Shown here one piece after another: positions 23,071-32,307 of a stretch of DNA of 64,000 nt. The translations under genes were made by a program, and so were the position numbers. Position 1 is the first letter of the stretch; the number at the start of each line of letters is the position of its first letter. Source of the DNA: Eutreptiella sp. 'Long Island Sound 2002' (lineage: Eukaryota > Euglenozoa > Euglenophyceae > Eutreptiales > Eutreptiaceae); the NCBI GenBank assembly GCA_964036045.1, contig OZ038381.1, forward strand, positions 106,025,367-106,089,366. Reading direction: 5' to 3'. The notes under the pieces are model-generated. The model was not told where the DNA came from. It made no database searches and saw only the letters and a program-made list of their open reading frames with translations.

Positions 23071-26000
23071 ATGCCACCACGCTCCATATCCCCCGCGTCC
23101 ACCGCAGACCGGAACGCGGAACACCAGCGAGAGGAGCCCGACCCCGGCCGCGCCGCCACGCCCCCACCGCCCCCCCCCCCAAAGGACATCTACGCCACGC
23201 TGGCCAGCACCCTAGCCCCCATGGACGCCGAGCAGTACTACCAGTCCGTCCAACGAGACCTCCCTGAGGACCACGCGACCCTCCAGGGGTGGAAGCAGGA
23301 GAAAAGGTACGACAACGAGTGGGACACAGAGGAAGACCTTCTCTGGGACGACACCTGGAAAGGCACCGCGGACACCTTCCTGGAGGCAGCAGCCGAAACC
23401 TACCCCCGCCCGCCCGGGGACACCAGACACGGCCTCCACGCCCTCCTAGCGTTCCACAGCTGGAAACACCGCCACACCGTCACCCTCCACCCCCTCGACC
23501 ACAATCCGCACCGATGGACACCTGAAGACGACGCCACAGCCACCATCACCGTACAACAAAGCCCCGAGAACCCGGAGGAATACCACATCACCTGGGACGA
23601 TCCGGCACCCCACCCCCCCACCTCCCCCACCCTCCCAGATGTCTTCGCCGCCATCAGTGCAGAGCTCCAGGAGGCCAAAGCCCCCCACCAACTGGACGAA
23701 GACATGCCCCAGGCACCATCACCATCAACCACACAAGACCAACCCCGCACAGAGCCCCTCACCCACCCCATCACCACAATGGAGCTCCCCCCACAACACC
23801 GCACCACCCCAGACCGAAACGGGTTTCGAGACCTGCCGCGGGAATGGGCGGTCCACAACGGCACACTCCGATGGGACGAAATCACACCGGGCCTCCAGGC
23901 CATCCGCCTCCACTCAATCGCAGAGCCCACCACCACCTGGGCACTACCGACGGACCGCCACCACCTCCTCCTCACCGTCCAAGGCGATGCCACGATCACA
24001 CCCACGGAAGGAGACCCCGTAACAGCAGCCGCCGCCCACGCCGTCCACATACCCCCGCAAGCATCGTCGGCACCTATGACGGTGCATCCAGGCCCCACCC
24101 CTTGGCAGGCCATCGTCGTCACCTACCCCGCCCCCAATGACCACACACATACCTGGCAGCAACGATGGGAGGACATCCGAGGGGACCTCCTCCAAGAACA
24201 CCTAGGGCTCACACGCACCCACCACACCCTACAACCGATACGAGGAGTAGGCCAAGCGTCACACGGCATACACGCCCCGGGAGTATGGGCCTACGCCACA
24301 CCCATAAACCCACAAGCAGCGGAGGACATCAAGACCGCCCTATCCATCCAGCAAGCCCAGACCCAAACCCCGCACCGCAACACCCAACGAGGCTACACAA
24401 TTTGGTGGGCGTACCAAGACCATGACACCCTCACCCCCCAACCGGGGGCCCCCCCTCTAGACACCAACACCACCGCCCTCCTCCAAGCCGCAACAGCGGC
24501 AGCCACACAGGTAGGGGCCCCGGAAACCTGGGGCCCACAATACCTGGTCGAAACCAAAGTGGCGCCCCACGCGAAGGGCCAAGACAAGCCCCCAACACCG
24601 AAGCCGCTCCACCCCCCGCTCAAGCTAGACCCGACGGAGCACACCCCCCAGGATGAATGGGCGACCCACTACATCATCCCCCACACCACCACCCGCAAGA
24701 ACGACGCCGCCAAGATCACCGTCACCCGCCACCTCCCCCACACCACACAGGTGTATGAGCTGACGGCCCCCAACGTCCTCGTCACCCGTCGCCGACACGA
24801 CGAGCGATACACCATACAGGCGGAAGGAGCCGCCGCGACCACCCTGTACACATGGGCAACACGGGGAGACCTCCCACACCCCACCCTCCACCACGCCCCC
24901 TCCTGGCCCACCCCCTTCCACACAGCGGACCGCCCCAACAAGAAGCCCAAACACACGGGTGTGCACACCCACGCCCAGGAGGCCCAGCACCGACACGAAG
25001 CGAGGCGCAAGGCCCGCACCCTCCACGACGACCACACCATCCCCCGCATCGGCGCCCCCCCCGCCAGGGTATCAGATACCACCCACAACCGCACGATCAC
25101 AGGCATCACCACGGACTGCCTGAACCCAGCGGCGTCGCGGGCAGACGCCGTATGGATCAGCGAAGGGCGCTCCCACACACGGGCGGTGGCGCGCCTCCAC
25201 AACATCCAACCCCACAAACTCCAGCGCGCCGTTGGACCCTTCGCCGTACACGTCACCCCGTACGGCATCGACCACCCCCGGTGTGAGCACCATGACCCGC
25301 CCTGCTCCACCCCATGCACCTCGCCCCTCCGCCAACCGCTGCCGGCCCCCACCATCACGGGCAACATGTACCTGGGCACCGTACCGGGAGACCCGGGCAT
25401 ATACATCCTGCCCAACAGGTCCAGGGAACACGCCATCCCCCTCCACTGTGTGGAGTCCCTCGCCCTGGAACCACCCCCACCAAAACACCAACACCAACAC
25501 ATCCCGGGGGACAAACGGACACAGGCCCCAGACGGGGGAAAAAAGGCCCACCAACGCGCCCTGGCCCACATCACCCTCCACCCCGCAGCCCACCTACCAA
25601 AGGACTTCGGCACGGAGCGCCACATCGTCCTGGAGGGCCAAGCCCACCACATCATCACCGCCGCCCTGTACACCCTCGCCGCCCACGAACGCCACTGGGA
25701 CCCCACAACCATCCCAGCAATGCCCCCACCGCCCCAAGGCCCCAACGATCCCGTCACCCCCTTCCACATCGATCAACTCCTAAGCCGCAAGGCCCCCCCA
25801 CACCTCCACCCCTCCAGGATACCACTAGCCATTGCATCGTGGGACACCCTGGACACCCCCCCCCAACAACCCGCCATCCACATCCTCAAAGCGGACACCC
25901 AATGGTGGGTCCTCCACTGGGCACACGGAGTCCTCATGGCGGCCCAGGCCTATACCCCGGAAATGGACCCGGAAGACCCCCCACGGGGCCAGCAGCGACT

Positions 26001-26958
26001 CCTCCAAGCCACCACCCTCACAGGCCGCGAAGGCGCCCCCTGGGAAGCCCTCCACACAGCACTCTACTGGGCTCAAGGCTCCCCCAACGGCCCGGACACA
26101 CCGGAACCCACAGAGGCCTGGGTCAGGCAGGCCAAGGCCATGAGGAACTACCACCTACACCACCCCTTCGACGACAGCCCCGCCGCACTGCCATGGCCAA
26201 CAGATCCCCCCGAGACCGTACGCAAGCTCGCCGACATCGTACGCAGCCACGCGAAAGCGAAAATGCAAACACCGGCAGAACCCCCACTGAGGGATCCAGA
26301 CCAGCAAGCAACGCACCCCTTCTTCCAACCCCATGCCCCCCCAGCCCCGCCACCTCCAGTCCCACCCAAGCGAACGAGACGACAAAAGGGCGCACCCGCC
26401 CCCAGCCAAGCCGGAAAAGCAGCAACCTCCCGACCCCCCGCATCCCACCCGACCCACCCGATGAACCCAGACCAAGCATCCTCGTCATCCTCCCTCCCAC
26501 CACTACCACCGCCCCACCCGGACCAGGCATCCTCATCATCCTCCCTCCCGCCACCAGCACAGGCCCCGCCCAAAGCGTACCCAGGGTTCGAAAAAGGTGC
26601 GAAGGTCCAACAGCCCTTCCGCAACGACCACACAGGCGACTGGATCTGGTGTGAGGGCACGATCCAGTACCGCCTCAAGGGACAAGGGGACAACGGGGGG
26701 CCACAGATCCGGGTAATCTGGCACCGCCAAAAGGAGCTAGACCAGGGCAACAGCGCCCCGGACAAACCACTCGGCGACACCCTGGAACTCACCAGCGCCC
26801 ACCCCATCCGGCTCCGCACCGAAGAGAACAAGGCCCACACAGGCACCAAATACACTGGGGAGCTCCCCCCGGAGTGGAGCCAAGGCCTCCCCCCGCCGCG
26901 CCTACCCAAACGCCCACAAACCGGCAAAAAGTCCCCAACCCCCAGTCCCCCTCCCTGA
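23071..26958 (+). CDS. Retroelement ORF1, 1295 aa, unknown function with possible cupin-like and Tudor-like folds
   Basis: A 1295-codon frame with strong C preference at third positions, as in ORF2 and ORF3. It starts at the first in-frame ATG after a stop at about 22,666. It does not look like a standard LINE ORF1: no RRM, esterase or classical CCHC knuckle is seen. Residues about 290-345 have the alternating beta pattern of a cupin (LLLTVQGDATITP, then HAVHIPPQA). A Cys/His cluster (RCEHHDPPCSTPC) lies near residue 735. Residues about 1115-1165 are a Pro/Ser linker with a duplicated DQASSSSSLPP motif and a basic KRTRRQKG patch before it. Residues about 1170-1250 (GAKVQQPF, then DWIWCEGTIQYRL, then IRVIW) resemble an SH3-like Tudor or chromo barrel. 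The only stop before ORF2 is a UGA followed by CGG, in the same frame, so part of the product may be an ORF1-ORF2 fusion. Domain names are fold guesses. Confidence 0.8.
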   Translation: MPPRSISPASTADRNAEHQREEPDPGRAATPPPPPPPKDIYATLASTLAPMDAEQYYQSVQRDLPEDHATLQGWKQEKRYDNEWDTEEDLLWDDTWKGTADTFLEAAAETYPRPPGDTRHGLHALLAFHSWKHRHTVTLHPLDHNPHRWTPEDDATATITVQQSPENPEEYHITWDDPAPHPPTSPTLPDVFAAISAELQEAKAPHQLDEDMPQAPSPSTTQDQPRTEPLTHPITTMELPPQHRTTPDRNGFRDLPREWAVHNGTLRWDEITPGLQAIRLHSIAEPTTTWALPTDRHHLLLTVQGDATITPTEGDPVTAAAAHAVHIPPQASSAPMTVHPGPTPWQAIVVTYPAPNDHTHTWQQRWEDIRGDLLQEHLGLTRTHHTLQPIRGVGQASHGIHAPGVWAYATPINPQAAEDIKTALSIQQAQTQTPHRNTQRGYTIWWAYQDHDTLTPQPGAPPLDTNTTALLQAATAAATQVGAPETWGPQYLVETKVAPHAKGQDKPPTPKPLHPPLKLDPTEHTPQDEWATHYIIPHTTTRKNDAAKITVTRHLPHTTQVYELTAPNVLVTRRRHDERYTIQAEGAAATTLYTWATRGDLPHPTLHHAPSWPTPFHTADRPNKKPKHTGVHTHAQEAQHRHEARRKARTLHDDHTIPRIGAPPARVSDTTHNRTITGITTDCLNPAASRADAVWISEGRSHTRAVARLHNIQPHKLQRAVGPFAVHVTPYGIDHPRCEHHDPPCSTPCTSPLRQPLPAPTITGNMYLGTVPGDPGIYILPNRSREHAIPLHCVESLALEPPPPKHQHQHIPGDKRTQAPDGGKKAHQRALAHITLHPAAHLPKDFGTERHIVLEGQAHHIITAALYTLAAHERHWDPTTIPAMPPPPQGPNDPVTPFHIDQLLSRKAPPHLHPSRIPLAIASWDTLDTPPQQPAIHILKADTQWWVLHWAHGVLMAAQAYTPEMDPEDPPRGQQRLLQATTLTGREGAPWEALHTALYWAQGSPNGPDTPEPTEAWVRQAKAMRNYHLHHPFDDSPAALPWPTDPPETVRKLADIVRSHAKAKMQTPAEPPLRDPDQQATHPFFQPHAPPAPPPPVPPKRTRRQKGAPAPSQAGKAATSRPPASHPTHPMNPDQASSSSSLPPLPPPHPDQASSSSSLPPPAQAPPKAYPGFEKGAKVQQPFRNDHTGDWIWCEGTIQYRLKGQGDNGGPQIRVIWHRQKELDQGNSAPDKPLGDTLELTSAHPIRLRTEENKAHTGTKYTGELPPEWSQGLPPPRLPKRPQTGKKSPTPSPPP

Positions 26959-26961
26959 CGG
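26956..26961 (+). promoter_or_regulatory. Leaky stop context UGA-CGG between ORF1 and ORF2
   Basis: ORF1 ends CCC TGA CGG, and the frame then stays open without interruption into ORF2. UGA followed by CGG or CUA is the known type II readthrough context of several RNA viruses. The predicted endonuclease fold begins (EATINLLDLNH) at about 27,010, upstream of the first ORF2 ATG (27,094), so readthrough explains the layout better than independent initiation. UGA reassignment is an alternative. Confidence 0.6.
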
Positions 26962-27093
26962 GGCAAGGGCCGAGGGCACAAGCCTCCACAGCCCCGGCCC
27001 GCCCCCACCGAGGCCACCATCAACCTCCTCGACCTCAACCACCCGGCCGTCACATACTCCAAGGACGCCACAACCGCCCTCCAAGAGCTCCCG

Positions 27094-30000
27094 ATGGCAC
27101 AGGGGCCGGGGTGGGTCCCCCACCTCCTCACCTTCCAGGAACAAGGCCTACAGCGCGACGACCCCCCGGAAACCACCCCCATGTATACCCCGGACCAGAA
27201 AGCGTACAAATGCTACTGGCACAAGGGGACCCCCCTATACGCCCAAACCGGCATCCACGTCCACCTCGTCCACCACCTCAGCGTCCCAGGGAGGCTAGGT
27301 GTCTATGAGGTCGTCGGGGACGGATGGCAACTCAACGTCATCAACACCCACGTCCCCTTCGGCGAAGCCACGGAACCCTTCCTCCAGGCCCTGGCCGAGG
27401 CGTACCGCCAAATGGCCATGCTCGCCCCCACAGTCATCATCGGCGACATGAACGCCGCCCCCACCCCAGCGGACCGAGGAGGACAGGCCACACCCCAGGA
27501 CCAAGCAGTCCGCGACACCATCGAAATGCTGGGGCTCGTGGACCTAACAGCCAGCCTCGAAGGCCAACCATCCCACTTCCCCCACCAAACGGATGCCGCC
27601 CCATCCCGCATCGACGTATGCTATGGCGACCCCACCACCATCATCCGAGCGGAGGCCCGATATGGACCCCTCCCGCTGGGACCCACAGGCCATAGCCCCC
27701 TGCACATCCGCCTCACCATCCCCAACCTTCCTCCCAGCCCCCCAGAAGATGCGGACCAAGGCCTACCACCCCCCCTGAAGATGCCCCCGCTGCATGACAA
27801 GCATGCCTGGTCCCAATATCACAGGGCCATAGACCGCGCCCGGCGCATCCAACCAGACCCCACCGACCTACTCACAGCCATGCGCACGGCCGCCGTCGCC
27901 TGCGGCTTCCAGCAACACCCCCACACAGACGACGACCAACCACCCACGGCCCTGGGGAACGTGCTCCATGACCTCTGGCATGCGAAACAACAACTGGCGA
28001 CCCTCCTCCACACCGACACCCCCCAAACCCGCCGCCAGATACACCACTGCAGGACACACATAGCCCAAATCAGGGCGGACCTGCAGCGGTGGCACATCCA
28101 CAGGCAACAGCGCATCGCCCAGGAACACGAACGGTATGCGCAACACGAACTCCCCTACAAGGCCATCCGCCACCTCAACGACGCCATGACCGATACCGGC
28201 CACCGCACCATCACCACGGTCCGGCAGGAGGACGGCTCCCTCAGCAACGACCCAGCCACAGTGCTCCAAGCCACCCAAGACAGCTTCCTCCGGCAACACA
28301 CCCCCACCCAAGACACACTGGACCCGGACACCCAGGCCAAAATCGACCGCCTCCCTCGGGTCTTCAACCACGCCCAGAGGAGGCACCTGGAAAAACGCCC
28401 CTTCACCATCCACGAAGTCCGGAAGGCCATCCACAGTCTCCGGCAACACAAAACCCCAGGCTACGACGGCCTCCCTGCAGAGGCATACTACCACCTCCCC
28501 GCCCACCTCCTCCGCGTCCTCGCCCACCGCCTCTGGGACATCGTCACGGGGCGGACCCCCCTGCCACCAGACTGGGCAAACGTTGTCCGCCCCCTCTACA
28601 AAAAAGGGGACTGGGCGAACCCGGACAACTGGCGCCCCATAGTCTGTGCGGTCACGGAGGTCAAAATCGTCTGGACCATCCTCCTGCGCCGCATCCGCCC
28701 CCACCTGGACCCCCACATACCAGCGAGCCTCTGGGGGGCCATCCCAGGCCGCTACCCACACGAGGCCATCTTCCTCCAGGACACCATCGCGGACATGGAC
28801 CCGGTGGACCTCATCATCGCCTCCCTCGACGTCAAGGGAGCCTTCCCGAACACCCCCTGGCTCCTTCTAGAAGCGGTGTGGAAACGCCTAGGCCTCCCCT
28901 TCTACAACTTCACCTCCGACTACATCCGCACCCGCAAATACACGGTCCGCACAGGAGCAGGCCTCACCCCCTTCCTCGAGCCAGGCAGCGGGGTCCCCCA
29001 AGGGGGAGCAGAGGGCCCCTTCCTGTACCTTCTAGTGACGCTCCCCCTGGCCCTCGCAATCGAGCAGGATTACCCGGCCTACGCACCCTACCCCCTCCTC
29101 TCCCCCCTGGTCGGCTTCGCGGACGACACCAACCTCACCGTCGCGCACACCCCACACGACCCCCATGCCCCGGACCCCGGACCAACGGTCACCCAACAGG
29201 CCAACGACTTACTGGACGTGACCGTCTCCTACCTCTCCCACAACAACCTCATCGTCCACCCCACAAAGTCAGTGGCCATGATCAAGGGGTCTGCCACACC
29301 TCCCACCCTGGGGCCACAAGGGCCCCCCATGCAAGTCGTGACGACCACCACCCACCTGGGGGTAGTCCAGGCCGCCAACCCTGAGGACGCCACCCTCCCT
29401 CCCAAGTTGCAGTCACACCTCGCCCATCTCCCCAGATATGCGTCCCCGACCACCAAGGCCCTCTCCCTGTCCCACCAGAGCCTGGCGTACTACCTCACCG
29501 GGGTCTTGAACGCCTCCATAGGCTTCCAAGCACTCCACCTAACACACCCCACCACCGCCCTCCAGCCGGCCACACGCGCCGTGACCAAGGCATGGGCAGC
29601 ACACGGGGGCTGGCCCACCTCCATACCCACCCGCGCCATCCGAGCGGCATGGCCCCACTATGGAGACGCCATAGGGGACGAGGTGAAAGCGGCCTATACC
29701 AGACACACCGCCCTCCTCCTTCACCGCATGACCCACAACCACTCACCGGAGGTCCGCGAGGTCACCGCCATCCGCCTCCAAGCCGCACAACGGGCCCGCA
29801 ACACATGCCCGCGCTGGGTACTCCACCAGACGGGCATGCCCACCAACATGAACACCCGCCTGTGGAACCACCTGCAGCTTCTGCTCCCATCCCCACACCA
29901 CGCCATACTCACCAACCACACGTGCCCAGAGAAAGGGCCACTGGCGGTCCTCTGCGGAGACCTCCACCACCACCCCAAGGGCACCATCCACACCATAGAC

Positions 30001-32307
30001 CTTGTCGGGGCCTCCATCACCGTAGTATACGTCACCCTCGCCCAAATGCGGGTCCTGCACCACAGCGGGGCACACCACACCCCCTTTCTACAGCTACCCG
30101 AATGGCCACAATACCGCCTCTTCCACCACTACCTCACACAGACAGCACGAACAGCGGGACACACTCTACCGGGCAGCAAAGACATGCGCAAAGCCTACCG
30201 AGAATTCACAAGACAACACCCGCGACCCATCCCAGAGACACCGCCCTACGCACCCACCGGATCGAAACACGAACCCGTCCCCCCAGTAACGGGCCCAGTC
30301 CCACCACTAACCCTACTACTGGCCCCGAATGAAGCCAAACCCACGCAGACCACCGTCATCCACCACGGGGCAAAATGGCGCATACCGAAACACCACATGA
30401 CCGCCCGAGACCTACCAAAGGTCCCCCAAAATTCCCAGAGCATGCCACGCACATGTTGGGCCTGTGACCCCGAGGCACCAACCGCACCATGGCCCGTGCT
30501 ACACCTCATAGCACGCCACCACACCCACCCCACGACCCACCTACCACCACAGGCCTACGCATGGATAGCCCCATGGTTCCACCGCACCGACACTAACCCC
30601 ACGGTAGCATGGAACCCCGACCACGCGCCCAAATGGCTCTTCACCACTACACCCACATGGCCCCGCCCCGACCCGGCAGGGGTCGCCATCCGTTACAGCA
30701 TGTACGAACCAGGCAGAACGGGCAAACACGAGCACCCCTACTATCCACTCCACCACTCCTGCCACACACCGGAGCACCGAACACAAACCCTCACATGCCA
30801 CGACCTAAACCCCGACACAGCCTACATCCTCCACTACATCTACTCCTACCTCACACAAGGACAGCCGGAGCAGGGACTCATAGCCCTGTCCCCCCAAGCA
30901 AAGCACATCATCTCCAAAGGAATAGGGGTGTACGCCACCCCCATCCTACAGCCCACAACCCCAGTAGCCCACCTCGCCACGGGCCTTGCCATATACGCCT
31001 ACCTGCCCATGAACCCATGCCGCCTCCCACAACCATCACCGGCGGACCGGCTCTTCTTCACCGACGCCTCAGGCGAATCCGCCCTCACGCCCATCACCGG
31101 GGGGGCCACCCTGCAACTAACCCACACCGGGGAACACTACCACATGGACCACCACACGGGCCACACCACCTATGGGGCCTCTTCCCACGGGGAGCTAGGG
31201 GCCATGGCCGACGCCATCACCGAGGTCGCGGCCCACCTACCCGCCCACTCCCCGCACATCGTCCGGGTCTGGTTCGTGGTAGACGCCACTGTCGACACGC
31301 ACCTGCTCCTCCGCATAGCAAGGCAACCACTTCACAAAGCAACCGCGACGAGCCTCGGCACCCAGGCACTGCTACTCTGGAAAGCCCTACGCAGCCTTCC
31401 CCCCTACGTCCAACTCCACATCGTGAAACAAGAGTCCCACAGGCACCAATACGGAAATGGTAAGGTCGACAACCAGGCAGTACACCAGCGCACAACACAC
31501 CTACCAGCCCTCCAGATCCCTGACCTCGGCCGCAACCACACACACCTCCAACACGTGCCCCCTGTACCCGAGCCCCATCAGACCCCGGACTGGGTACCAG
31601 AGGACGCCCCCTATTCCTCCCACGACAGAGCGTACCACTACCCCAACCCCGTCCAACATCTAGCCCGCGTCCTCGGCGACGCAGACAGCCGGGCGCACAT
31701 CCAGGAGCTCCAGGACAGACTGCAAGTCCCCCTCTACCACTCAGCGCTCCGCCCAGCAAACGTCCCAGCCCACCTCCAGAAACGACGCATCCAGCTCCTC
31801 AGGGAGCAACTGCCTTCCCTCACCAGGGTCGCCAGATGGCTCGCCCGCAAGCACATCCACGTCCCCGACGAACACACCCGTTGCCCATGCGACCACACCA
31901 CCCCGGAGGACTGGGAACACTTCAAGAAATGCCCCCTCCATACGGACAGGGACACCCTAGTGGGCTGGTCCCCGGCGGAAACCCTGCGGCAACACGAAGG
32001 ATGGCCACCCCACAGCCACGCACACCAGGCCACCGAACACCTCTTCCGGGACCCCCTGATCAAAGAAGCCACCATGAGAGGGTCAGTGACACAGGCCCTG
32101 CACCGACACCTCACCAAACACACGGAAAGCCCCATGGAAGCAGCAGCACACCTCCAGCTAGAAGCGGTCCGCAGAGCAGCAGCCCAAATGGTACACCGCA
32201 AACACCTCCTGCTAACACACGCGGAACAACTCACCGACCCCACCGCCAGGGAACACATGCAGCGTCTCATCCATTACCATGCCGTGCATGACCCAGACGT
32301 CCACTAA
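27094..32307 (+). CDS. Retroelement ORF2: APE endonuclease, reverse transcriptase, RNase H, zinc finger
   Basis: Polyprotein for target-primed reverse transcription. Residues count from the first ATG, but coding is open back to 26,959 and the domain starts there. Endonuclease (about 1-210): TFQEQGL holds the metal-binding Glu, then VINTHVPFG, IIGDMNAAP (117-120), PSRIDVCYG and TGHSPLHI, matching APE-type LINE nucleases. Reverse transcriptase (about 440-740): RPLYKKGD with NWRPI, SLDVKGAFPNTPW (motif A), GVPQGGAEGPF (motif B), GFADDTNL (motif C, FADD 675-678) and NNLIVHPTKS (motif D). RNase H (about 1320-1465): FFTDASG, SHGELGAM, WFVVDATVD and GKVDNQAV provide the acidic residues and the late His/Asp region. 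A CPCDHTTPEDWEHFKKC finger (about 1595-1612) matches the C-terminal finger of LINEs. All catalytic motifs look intact. It ends with TAA and overlaps ORF3 by 29 nt. No restriction-like endonuclease is seen. Confidence 0.95.
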   Translation: MAQGPGWVPHLLTFQEQGLQRDDPPETTPMYTPDQKAYKCYWHKGTPLYAQTGIHVHLVHHLSVPGRLGVYEVVGDGWQLNVINTHVPFGEATEPFLQALAEAYRQMAMLAPTVIIGDMNAAPTPADRGGQATPQDQAVRDTIEMLGLVDLTASLEGQPSHFPHQTDAAPSRIDVCYGDPTTIIRAEARYGPLPLGPTGHSPLHIRLTIPNLPPSPPEDADQGLPPPLKMPPLHDKHAWSQYHRAIDRARRIQPDPTDLLTAMRTAAVACGFQQHPHTDDDQPPTALGNVLHDLWHAKQQLATLLHTDTPQTRRQIHHCRTHIAQIRADLQRWHIHRQQRIAQEHERYAQHELPYKAIRHLNDAMTDTGHRTITTVRQEDGSLSNDPATVLQATQDSFLRQHTPTQDTLDPDTQAKIDRLPRVFNHAQRRHLEKRPFTIHEVRKAIHSLRQHKTPGYDGLPAEAYYHLPAHLLRVLAHRLWDIVTGRTPLPPDWANVVRPLYKKGDWANPDNWRPIVCAVTEVKIVWTILLRRIRPHLDPHIPASLWGAIPGRYPHEAIFLQDTIADMDPVDLIIASLDVKGAFPNTPWLLLEAVWKRLGLPFYNFTSDYIRTRKYTVRTGAGLTPFLEPGSGVPQGGAEGPFLYLLVTLPLALAIEQDYPAYAPYPLLSPLVGFADDTNLTVAHTPHDPHAPDPGPTVTQQANDLLDVTVSYLSHNNLIVHPTKSVAMIKGSATPPTLGPQGPPMQVVTTTTHLGVVQAANPEDATLPPKLQSHLAHLPRYASPTTKALSLSHQSLAYYLTGVLNASIGFQALHLTHPTTALQPATRAVTKAWAAHGGWPTSIPTRAIRAAWPHYGDAIGDEVKAAYTRHTALLLHRMTHNHSPEVREVTAIRLQAAQRARNTCPRWVLHQTGMPTNMNTRLWNHLQLLLPSPHHAILTNHTCPEKGPLAVLCGDLHHHPKGTIHTIDLVGASITVVYVTLAQMRVLHHSGAHHTPFLQLPEWPQYRLFHHYLTQTARTAGHTLPGSKDMRKAYREFTRQHPRPIPETPPYAPTGSKHEPVPPVTGPVPPLTLLLAPNEAKPTQTTVIHHGAKWRIPKHHMTARDLPKVPQNSQSMPRTCWACDPEAPTAPWPVLHLIARHHTHPTTHLPPQAYAWIAPWFHRTDTNPTVAWNPDHAPKWLFTTTPTWPRPDPAGVAIRYSMYEPGRTGKHEHPYYPLHHSCHTPEHRTQTLTCHDLNPDTAYILHYIYSYLTQGQPEQGLIALSPQAKHIISKGIGVYATPILQPTTPVAHLATGLAIYAYLPMNPCRLPQPSPADRLFFTDASGESALTPITGGATLQLTHTGEHYHMDHHTGHTTYGASSHGELGAMADAITEVAAHLPAHSPHIVRVWFVVDATVDTHLLLRIARQPLHKATATSLGTQALLLWKALRSLPPYVQLHIVKQESHRHQYGNGKVDNQAVHQRTTHLPALQIPDLGRNHTHLQHVPPVPEPHQTPDWVPEDAPYSSHDRAYHYPNPVQHLARVLGDADSRAHIQELQDRLQVPLYHSALRPANVPAHLQKRRIQLLREQLPSLTRVARWLARKHIHVPDEHTRCPCDHTTPEDWEHFKKCPLHTDRDTLVGWSPAETLRQHEGWPPHSHAHQATEHLFRDPLIKEATMRGSVTQALHRHLTKHTESPMEAAAHLQLEAVRRAAAQMVHRKHLLLTHAEQLTDPTAREHMQRLIHYHAVHDPDVH

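Noticed and set aside
27094-32307. R2-type restriction-like endonuclease in ORF2
   Set aside because: The N-terminal APE motifs are clear, and the C-terminal region has only the CCHC-like finger, without a recognisable PD-(D/E)XK signature after it.
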